Shown: one piece after another, positions 39,249 through 44,999 of the stretch
Layout of the letters: every line of letters begins with the position of its first letter
How positions within the stretch are numbered: the stretch's first letter is position 1
Origin: Pseudomonas sp. Ant30-3
Lineage (GTDB): Bacteria > Pseudomonadota > Gammaproteobacteria > Pseudomonadales > Pseudomonadaceae
NCBI RefSeq assembly: GCF_000690905.1
Contig: NZ_JMCL01000058.1
Coordinates: forward strand, 1 to 44,999
Length of the DNA stretch: 44,999 bases
Direction: 5' to 3'
Notes under the pieces: generated by a model
What the model saw: only the letters and a program-made list of their open reading frames with translations
Told to the model about the DNA's origin: nothing
Databases searched by the model: none
Program-made: the position numbers and the translations under genes

Positions 39249-39989
39249 ATGCGCCAAGCGCTAGTTCTCTCGCTGGTCGCCCTGTTCCTGGGCGGTTGTG
39301 CCAGCGATCCTGCCGATCGTGATATCAGCGGCACCTGGATCAATCAGGTGGCGATCGATGCAGCATCCAAAGGCGCCCCCTTGCGCGAAGCGCTTCAGGC
39401 TTATGGCCCGAACCTGGAATGGGACGTCAACACCAAGGCCGCCCAGGCCCGCTACACCAATGGTTTTGAAAATGTCGACGGCAAGCTGCTGGGCGAAGAG
39501 TCCGGTGCCTGGAAAGTCGATTTTTATGGCAGCTCTGGCAGTGAGCTCAAGCGTGACGGCAAGCAACTGACCCAGGCCGCCAGCGAGAATGAACCCGAGC
39601 AGGTTTTCGACCGCGCGCAAATTCCGGCACCCGACGGTGCGCCTCTGGGGGCGACCTTCGAACGAGCGCTGTATACCGCGTACATGGGCGGCAGCTGGAA
39701 AGTCATCAGCGGCCCGGGCATCGGCAATACCGTGCAGTTTCAACCCGACGGCCAGGTCGCCGGTTTGCCAGGGGCAGATCGCTACGCACTTTGCCTGGCC
39801 GGCGATTGCGCATCGATGAGCAGCGGCAATGACAACCTGTGGCTGCAATTGAACGGTCAGGGCAATGCCTGGATCTTCAATCGCAAGGGCAAAGAGCTGG
39901 AGATTCTGCAAGCGGTGAACACTGCGCAGGCGGACGAGATGCCATCGTTCACGCCGGGCGAGCGCAAGTGGTTGCTGGAGAAGCAGTAA
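39249..39989 (+). CDS. lipoprotein of unknown function
   Basis: A 246-residue lipoprotein: residues 1-17 form a signal peptide with lipobox LGGC, followed by SDPADRD, so outer-membrane attachment is likely. I recognise no family. Two stretches begin similarly: DISGTWINQ near residue 25 and GGSWKVISGPGIGNTVQFQPDG near residue 150, each followed by beta-rich text, which is the look of a lipocalin-like or META-like beta-barrel repeated twice. Cysteine pair YALCLAGDC may form a disulphide. GAAAGGA upstream supports the start. It follows ridA by 68 bases and ends at a REP pair. Confidence 0.78.
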   Translation: MRQALVLSLVALFLGGCASDPADRDISGTWINQVAIDAASKGAPLREALQAYGPNLEWDVNTKAAQARYTNGFENVDGKLLGEESGAWKVDFYGSSGSELKRDGKQLTQAASENEPEQVFDRAQIPAPDGAPLGATFERALYTAYMGGSWKVISGPGIGNTVQFQPDGQVAGLPGADRYALCLAGDCASMSSGNDNLWLQLNGQGNAWIFNRKGKELEILQAVNTAQADEMPSFTPGERKWLLEKQ

Positions 39990-40017
39990 CCCGGGCTAAA
40001 GGTTGACGCAAGACCAA

Positions 40018-40107
40018 TGTAGGAGCCGGCTTGCTGGCGATAGCGGCGCATCCGGCAACAATCATGTTGGATGTCACGCCGTAATCGCCAGCAAGCCGGC
40101 TCCTACA
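40018..40107. repeat. REP doublet (REPIN), GCCGGC-type, between convergent genes
   Basis: TGTAGGAGCCGGCTTGCTGG-CGAT and its reverse complement make a hairpin of 90 bases. The core differs from the GAGCCTGCTCG type elsewhere: GCCGGCTTGCTGGCGA replaces GAGCCTGCTCGCGA. Confidence 0.9.
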
Positions 40108-40128
40108 GTTGTATAGCGTGTTCGGGAG

Positions 40129-40989
40129 TCAGCAGCGCCCTTCAAGTATCGCGGCATACCCTTCGCGATAACTTGGATACGTCGGCTTCCAGCCCAAGGC
40201 CTTTGCCCGCGCGTTACTGCAGCGCTTGCTCCCGGCCCGACGAACGCTCGCATCGTCAGCCCAGTCAGTCACACCCAGATATTCGCGCAACCAGCCCACC
40301 ACTTCCGCCAGCGGTGCAGGCGCATCGTCGACACCGATATAAACGTCGTCGAGCACCTCGCCACGGCGATCCGCTTCAAGCAGATACGCCATCAAACCCG
40401 CCGCGTCGTCGGCGTGAATGCGATTGCCATACAGCGGCGGATCGGTCGCCACGCGATAACCGTGACGAACTTGCGTCAGTAGCCATTCGCGGCCCGGACC
40501 ATAGATACCGGTCAAACGCACGATACTTGCGGGAATACCGCTGTCGAGCGCTACTTGCTCCGCCTCAAGCATCAGTCGGCCTGAATAACCGCTGCCCGGC
40601 AGCGCCGGCGAGGTTTCGTCGACCCACTCGCCGTCTTGCTGGCCGTACACACTGCTGCTGGAGACGAACAGCAGGCGAGTGGGCACTTGGCCGTAGTCGT
40701 CCAGCCAGCTCAGCACATGCTGTAAACCTTGCACATAAGCAGCGCGATAGCCTGCTTCGTCGTGATCGGTGGCGGCCGCGCAATACACCAGATAATCCAC
40801 TGCACCCACCGGCCAGGTGGCGGGGCAGTCTTCGTTGAACAAGTCGCCGGCCACACCTATGACGCCTGCCGGCAAACGTGAAACGTCCCGGCGCAAGCCA
40901 TGAACTTCCCATCCCAAAGCCAGCAATTGTGTGGCCAGACGGCTGCCGACATCACCGCAGCCGGCGATCAAAACAGAAGGCGCGGACAT
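40129..40989 (-). CDS. NAD(P)-dependent epimerase/dehydratase-like protein
   Basis: A 286-residue short-chain dehydrogenase fold of the YeeZ/WcaG-like group. The cofactor loop is VLIAGCGDVGSRLATQLLALGW (residues 6-27), a form with the GxGxxG reduced to GCGDVG; the YxxxK-like region is SVYGQQ with GYSGRLMLEAE. Its substrate is unknown; no sugar genes lie nearby. GGAG seven bases upstream supports the start. It converges on the lipoprotein gene across a REP pair and diverges from exbB. Confidence 0.85.
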   Translation of the reverse strand: MSAPSVLIAGCGDVGSRLATQLLALGWEVHGLRRDVSRLPAGVIGVAGDLFNEDCPATWPVGAVDYLVYCAAATDHDEAGYRAAYVQGLQHVLSWLDDYGQVPTRLLFVSSSSVYGQQDGEWVDETSPALPGSGYSGRLMLEAEQVALDSGIPASIVRLTGIYGPGREWLLTQVRHGYRVATDPPLYGNRIHADDAAGLMAYLLEADRRGEVLDDVYIGVDDAPAPLAEVVGWLREYLGVTDWADDASVRRAGSKRCSNARAKALGWKPTYPSYREGYAAILEGRC

Positions 40990-41177
40990 CCAGAAACTCC
41001 TATCGCAAAGCCACAGACTAGCGCCGGCAATGGACGAGCGGCTAGCAAAGAAGTAAAAAAAGTTACTGTATTACTTTTGTTAACAAGAATTACTTGCAAT
41101 AATGCCCGCCACTTTTGTTCTCGGCCTTCGAGGCCTGGAAGAACATTTACCCTCTTTTTCTCTCAGGTCCGGCCAGC

Positions 41178-42158
41178 ATGACACGCAATCAATTCCTCGC
41201 TTCGCCAACCAAACGACCTCGCGCATGGCGCGCTATGGCCGCCCTGCTGCTCGGCTTGATGCTGGCGCCCACCGCCGCATTCGCCGATGCCCAGGCGCCA
41301 GCCACTCCCGCGACCCAAGCCGCTCCATCGCCTGCACCCGCTGATCAGACCGCTCCTGTCGTGACTCCGGTCGCCGCCGACCCGGCACAAGCCGTGGACG
41401 CCCCCGCCGAAGACACACCTGAAATGCTCGAAGCCGGCAACACCCTGGGCATGGCCCATGACCTGTCGCCTTGGGGCATGTACCAGAACGCCGACATCAT
41501 CGTGAAGATCGTGATGATCGGTCTGGCCATCGCCTCGATCATCACCTGGACGATCTGGATCGCCAAAGGCTTCGAGCTGATGGGCGCCAAGCGTCGTCTG
41601 CGCAATGAAATCGTCCACCTGAAAAAAGCCACCACGCTCAAGGAAGCCAGCGCTTCGGCAACCAAGCCGGGGACTCTGGCCAACCTGTTGGTACACGACG
41701 CGCTCGAAGAAATGCGCCTGTCGGCCAACAGCCGCGAAAAAGAAGGCATCAAGGAACGCGTCAGCTTCCGCCTGGAGCGACTGGTTGCTGCGTGCGGCCG
41801 CAACATGAGCAGCGGCACCGGCGTGCTGGCAACCATCGGTTCCACTGCGCCCTTCGTCGGCCTGTTCGGTACCGTGTGGGGCATCATGAACAGCTTCATC
41901 GGCATCGCCAAAACCCAGACCACCAACCTCGCCGTCGTAGCACCGGGCATCGCTGAAGCCTTGTTGGCCACTGCGCTGGGTCTGGTTGCTGCGATTCCAG
42001 CGGTGGTGATCTACAACGTGTTTGCCCGCTCGATTGCCGGTTACAAGGCTCAGGTGTCGGATGCGTCGGCGGAAGTGCTGCTGCTGGTCAGCCGTGATCT
42101 CGATCACCTGCCGACTGCCGAGCGTTCCTCGCAACCGCATGTGGCCAAAGTAGGGTAA
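41178..42158 (+). CDS. exbB: TonB-system biopolymer transport protein ExbB
   Basis: A 326-residue inner-membrane protein. Residues 1-37 are a signal peptide (ALLLGLMLAPTAAFA), followed by an Ala/Pro-rich periplasmic extension to about residue 90 and three membrane segments (near 100-122, 210-235 and 250-285), with the signature STAPFVGLFGTVWGIMNSFIGIAKT and GIAEALLATALGLVAAIPAVVIYN. It works with ExbD and TonB in energising outer-membrane siderophore and vitamin uptake. The long N-terminus is the Pseudomonas form. The frame opens 21 codons earlier. The AT-rich stretch upstream (41055-41105) includes AATTACTTGCAATAATG, a weak Fur-box-like match. Confidence 0.93.
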   Translation: MTRNQFLASPTKRPRAWRAMAALLLGLMLAPTAAFADAQAPATPATQAAPSPAPADQTAPVVTPVAADPAQAVDAPAEDTPEMLEAGNTLGMAHDLSPWGMYQNADIIVKIVMIGLAIASIITWTIWIAKGFELMGAKRRLRNEIVHLKKATTLKEASASATKPGTLANLLVHDALEEMRLSANSREKEGIKERVSFRLERLVAACGRNMSSGTGVLATIGSTAPFVGLFGTVWGIMNSFIGIAKTQTTNLAVVAPGIAEALLATALGLVAAIPAVVIYNVFARSIAGYKAQVSDASAEVLLLVSRDLDHLPTAERSSQPHVAKVG

Positions 42159-42164
42159 TCAGCC

Positions 42165-42593
42165 ATGGGCTTGCATCTCAAAGAAGGCGCAGACGACGAT
42201 CTGGCCGAGAATCACGAAATCAACGTTACGCCGTTCATTGACGTGATGCTGGTGCTGTTGATCATCTTCATGGTCGCCGCGCCATTGGCCACTGTGGACA
42301 TCAAGGTCGACCTGCCCGCCTCCACCGCCAAACCGGCGCCACGGCCAGAGAAGCCGGTGTTCCTAAGCGTCAAGGCCGATCAACGCCTGTTCCTCGGCGA
42401 AGACGAAGTGAAGGCCGAAACACTCGGCGCCACGCTGGACGCCCGCACCAAAGGCAAGAAAGACACGACGATCTTCTTCCAGGCCGATAAAGGCGTGGAC
42501 TACGGCGACCTGATGAGCGTGATGGATGCCTTGCGCGCCGCCGGTTACCTGAAAGTCGGCCTGGTCGGACTCGAGACGGCAGCCAAGAAATGA
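42165..42593 (+). CDS. exbD: TonB-system biopolymer transport protein ExbD
   Basis: A 142-residue inner-membrane protein with one N-terminal membrane segment (about 21-42, VTPFIDVMLVLLIIFMVAAPL, with the Asp needed for proton use) and a periplasmic domain carrying KGVDYGDLMSVMDALRAAGY. It pairs with ExbB to convert proton-motive force for TonB. It begins six bases after exbB and its TGA overlaps the ATG of tonB. Confidence 0.95.
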   Translation: MGLHLKEGADDDLAENHEINVTPFIDVMLVLLIIFMVAAPLATVDIKVDLPASTAKPAPRPEKPVFLSVKADQRLFLGEDEVKAETLGATLDARTKGKKDTTIFFQADKGVDYGDLMSVMDALRAAGYLKVGLVGLETAAKK

Positions 42594-43342
42594 TCACGAC
42601 GCGCCAAAAGCTGACGCGTTACAGCGGGAGCCTGGCCGTGGTGCTGGGCGTCCATGCGCTGGCCATTGCGTTGGCGTTGAACTGGTCGTCGCAGCCGCCC
42701 ATCGAACTGCCTCCGCAGGCGATGATGGTTGAGCTGGCGCCGGTTCCTGCCCCGCCACCGCCTGCACCGCCCAAGGTGATCACGCCGCCACAGCCGCCGA
42801 CGCCGGTGGAAGAGCTGCCGATGCCCAAGCTTGCTGAAGCGCCGAAGGCCGAGATTGCCGTGCCCAAGCCTAAACCCAAGCCGAAGCCAAAGCCGCAACC
42901 GCCCAAGCCCGTGGAGAAAAAACCCGAGCCGCCGAAGGAAAAGCCCACCGAGGAAAAACCGAGCGACGCGCAACCGACCCAGGCACCGACAGATAAATCC
43001 GCACAACCGGCACCCGGCCCGTCGCCAGCGCAGCAAGCAGCCAAGGCCAGTTGGCAAGGCACCCTGCTCGCTCACCTGGCCAAGTACAAAAAGTACCCGG
43101 CGAGTGCTCAGTCGCGGGGCAAGGAAGGGTTGAACCGTTTGCGCTTCGTGGTGGACGCTGAGGGCAACGTGTTGTCGTTCGAACTGGTGGGCCGCTCCGG
43201 CAACGCCGATCTGGACCGGGCGACCCTGGAAATGATCAAGCGTGCACAACCGCTGCCCAAGCCTCCGGCCGACATGCTGAACAATGGCTCGATCGAAATC
43301 GTGGCACCGTTTGTGTATTCCCTGGAAAAACGCCGACGCTGA
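42590..43342 (+). CDS. tonB: energy transducer TonB
   Basis: A 250-residue protein: an N-terminal membrane anchor (15-33, SLAVVLGVHALAIALALNW, with the SxxxH motif in place), a long Pro/Lys/Glu-rich span (about 40-145, with the KPKPKPKPKPQPPKP run), and a C-terminal TonB domain (about 155-245, YPASAQSRGKEGLNRLRFVVDAEG and LDRATLEMIKRAQPLPKPP). It spans the periplasm and carries energy to outer-membrane receptors. Its ATG overlaps the exbD stop (ATGA), so translation is coupled. A long REP-like palindrome and a short terminator follow. Confidence 0.94.
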   Translation: MITTRQKLTRYSGSLAVVLGVHALAIALALNWSSQPPIELPPQAMMVELAPVPAPPPPAPPKVITPPQPPTPVEELPMPKLAEAPKAEIAVPKPKPKPKPKPQPPKPVEKKPEPPKEKPTEEKPSDAQPTQAPTDKSAQPAPGPSPAQQAAKASWQGTLLAHLAKYKKYPASAQSRGKEGLNRLRFVVDAEGNVLSFELVGRSGNADLDRATLEMIKRAQPLPKPPADMLNNGSIEIVAPFVYSLEKRRR

Positions 43343-43352
43343 AGCGATCTCT

Positions 43353-43484
43353 GTAGCAGCTGGCGCAGCCTGCGTCCGGCTGCGCAGCAGTCGTATAAAT
43401 CAGCCAATGCGGTTTTTCTGCAGGACCGCAGCGTTCAGATATACGACTGCTGCGCAGTCGGACGCAGGCTGCGCCAGCTGCTAC
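43353..43484. repeat. long REP-like palindrome, second family
   Basis: Two arms of 45 bases (43353-43397 and 43440-43484) are reverse complements with one mismatch. The start GTAGCAGCTGGCGCAGCC matches the element at 17181-17246, with a C in place of A at the 14th base. It is the longest near-perfect stem in the window and directly follows tonB. Confidence 0.92.
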
Positions 43485-43499
43485 GAGAAGGATATTCAT

Positions 43500-43522
43500 A
43501 GGGCACCGAAAGGTGCCTTTTG
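43500..43522 (+). terminator. terminator of the exbBD-tonB operon
   Basis: GGCACC-GAAA-GGTGCC is a perfect stem with a GNRA tetraloop, followed by TTTTG. It lies 15 bases past the REP-like palindrome and about 115 bases before oxyR. Confidence 0.8.
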
Positions 43523-43639
43523 CATTTCCACCCCTGGCAAACACGCATTGCCCGGTGTCACTCACCTCTCTCAGTCTGATAACGTGCGTCTATCGATTGC
43601 AGCCGTTATGCTTGGCTCGCATCTTCACGGACGTTCGCC

Positions 43640-44566
43640 ATGACCCTTACAGAATTACGCTACATCGTTACCCTCGCCCAAGAGCAGCATTTCGGCCATG
43701 CGGCCGAGCGTTGCCACGTCAGTCAGCCGACCCTGTCGGTGGGCGTGAAAAAGCTTGAAGACGAACTCGGTGTGCTGATTTTCGAGCGCAGCAAGAGCGC
43801 CGTACGCCTGACGCCGGTTGGCGAAGGCATCGTGGCTCAGGCGCAAAAAGTCCTGGAGCAAGCCCAAGGGATCCGCGAACTGGCGCAGGCTGGCAAAAAC
43901 CAGCTGACGGCCCCGCTGAAAGTCGGCGCGATCTACACGGTCGGCCCGTATTTGTTTCCGCATCTGATCCCGCAGCTGCACCGCGTGGCTCCGCAGATGC
44001 CGCTGTACATCGAAGAAAACTTCACCCACGTGCTGCGCGACAAGCTGCGCAACGGCGAGCTGGACGCGATCATCATCGCCCTGCCGTTCAACGAAGCCGA
44101 CGTGTTGACCCTGCAGCTCTACGACGAGCCGTTCTACGTGCTGATGCCGGCTCAACACCCGTGGACGCAAAAAAAATCAATCGACGCCAGCCTGCTCAAC
44201 GACAAAAGCCTGTTGCTGCTGGGCGAAGGCCACTGCTTCCGCGATCAGGTGTTGGAAGCCTGCCCGACGCTGACCAAAGGCAACGACGGCGCCAAACACA
44301 CCACGGTGGAATCCAGCTCGCTGGAAACCATTCGCCACATGGTCGCCTCCGGCCTGGGCATCTCGATCCTGCCGCTCTCGGCCGTCGACAGCCACCATTA
44401 CGCCCCCGGCGTGATCGAAGTGCGTCCGCTGACGCCGCCGGTGCCGTTTCGCACAGTGGCCATCGCCTGGCGCGCGAGCTTCCCGCGCCCCAAAGCCATT
44501 GAAATCCTCGCTGACTCGATACGCCTGTGCTCGGTGGCCAAGCCGCCAGCGCCGGTGGCCGGTTAA
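43640..44566 (+). CDS. oxyR: hydrogen-peroxide sensing regulator OxyR
   Basis: A 308-residue LysR-type regulator of the usual OxyR length. The N-terminal HTH covers residues 1-60 (AAERCHVSQPTLSVGVKKLEDELG), and the redox pair that forms the sensing disulphide is C199 and C208 in EGHCFRDQVLEACPT. It activates catalase, peroxidase and other oxidative-stress genes. Its own promoter region lies in 43523-43639. recG begins ten bases after its stop and may be cotranscribed. Confidence 0.96.
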   Translation: MTLTELRYIVTLAQEQHFGHAAERCHVSQPTLSVGVKKLEDELGVLIFERSKSAVRLTPVGEGIVAQAQKVLEQAQGIRELAQAGKNQLTAPLKVGAIYTVGPYLFPHLIPQLHRVAPQMPLYIEENFTHVLRDKLRNGELDAIIIALPFNEADVLTLQLYDEPFYVLMPAQHPWTQKKSIDASLLNDKSLLLLGEGHCFRDQVLEACPTLTKGNDGAKHTTVESSSLETIRHMVASGLGISILPLSAVDSHHYAPGVIEVRPLTPPVPFRTVAIAWRASFPRPKAIEILADSIRLCSVAKPPAPVAG

Positions 44567-44575
44567 GCAACAGCC

Positions 44576-44999
44576 ATGACCGAGTTGTCGCAAGTGTCGG
44601 TGACGGCGCTCAAGGGTGTCGGTGAAGCCATGGCCGAGAAACTGGCCAAGGTCGGCCTGGAGAATCTTCAGGACGTACTGTTCCATCTGCCCTTGCGTTA
44701 TCAGGACCGCACGCGTGTGGTCCCGATCGGTCATCTGCGCCCAGGTCAGGATGCCGTGATCGAAGGCACCGTCAGCGGCGCCGATGTAGTCATGGGCCGC
44801 CGCCGCAGCCTGGTCGTGCGATTGCAGGACGGCACCGGCGGGCTCAGCCTGCGCTTCTACCATTTCAGCAACGCGCAGAAGGAAGGCCTCAAGCGCGGCA
44901 CGCGGATTCGCTGTTACGGCGAAGCGCGGCCCGGTGCGTCGGGGCTGGAAATCTATCACCCGGAATACCGCGCCATCACCGGTGACGAACCACCGCCGG
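44576..44999 (+). CDS. recG: ATP-dependent DNA helicase RecG, N-terminal part
   Basis: The first 141 residues of RecG, open at the window end. The start MTELSQVSVTALKGVGEAMAEKLAKVGLENLQDVLFHLPLRYQDRT is the standard RecG wedge-domain N-terminus, and the OB-fold begins with GQDAVIEGTVSGADVVMGRRRSL. The full protein, about 690 residues, remodels stalled forks and Holliday junctions. The helicase domains lie beyond the window. Confidence 0.93.
   Translation, partial: MTELSQVSVTALKGVGEAMAEKLAKVGLENLQDVLFHLPLRYQDRTRVVPIGHLRPGQDAVIEGTVSGADVVMGRRRSLVVRLQDGTGGLSLRFYHFSNAQKEGLKRGTRIRCYGEARPGASGLEIYHPEYRAITGDEPPP

Overview
The window looks like ordinary chromosomal DNA of a fluorescent-group Pseudomonas. 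It is GC-rich, protein identities are clearly Pseudomonas-like, the gene order follows the rep-xpt / dad / rpmBG / radC-coaBC-dut-algC-argB / pyrE-crc / rph-yicC-gmk-rpoZ-spoT / exbBD-tonB-oxyR-recG backbone of that genus, and typical Pseudomonas REP palindromes sit between genes. I see no rRNA, tRNA, insertion sequence, prophage or CRISPR array.

Layout. 1-7.5 kb: a REP element cut by the window edge, a c-di-GMP GGDEF/EAL protein, Rep helicase, xanthine phosphoribosyltransferase (xpt), an acetyl-CoA hydrolase/transferase-family protein and a cytochrome c5. 7.5-20.8 kb: an amino-acid and polyamine catabolism region. It holds the PauR-type regulator, catabolic alanine racemase (dadX), a RidA-family protein, D-amino acid dehydrogenase (dadA), the Lrp-type activator dadR, a GlpD/PuuB-like FAD oxidoreductase and a KauB-type aldehyde dehydrogenase with a divergent cupin gene. 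Embedded in it are a YkgJ-like cysteine-cluster protein, a divergent DUF1127/MocR pair, a phospholipase-D-family lipoprotein and an MFS transporter. 20.9-28.7 kb: ribosomal proteins L33/L28, a dipeptide-type ABC substrate-binding lipoprotein-free periplasmic protein, radC, coaBC, dut, algC and argB (coenzyme A, dUTP hygiene, exopolysaccharide precursors, arginine).

28.7-30.1 kb is the least familiar part: a self-contained three-gene cassette (incomplete zinc ribbon, HTH-like protein, three-TM membrane protein) between argB and pyrE, with its own upstream repeats and its own terminator. 30.1-33.7 kb: pyrE diverging from crc, then a sodium/glutamate symporter (gltS) with an AT-rich upstream region, and a DUF4870 membrane protein. 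33.7-39.2 kb: rph, yicC, gmk, rpoZ, spoT and ridA (RNA processing, GMP/ppGpp metabolism). 39.2-45 kb: an unrecognised lipoprotein, an NAD-dependent epimerase-like protein, the exbB-exbD-tonB energy-transducing operon, oxyR and the start of recG.

Two window-wide patterns stand out. Eleven REP/REPIN-like palindromes lie at gene 3' ends and seven of the nine convergent gene junctions carry one; the other two carry a two-sided terminator hairpin. Several genes need start corrections from the longest ORF (xpt, dadR, ykgJ-like, kauB, radC, coaBC, algC, pyrE, crc, rph, yicC, exbB); these are given with the ribosome-binding evidence.
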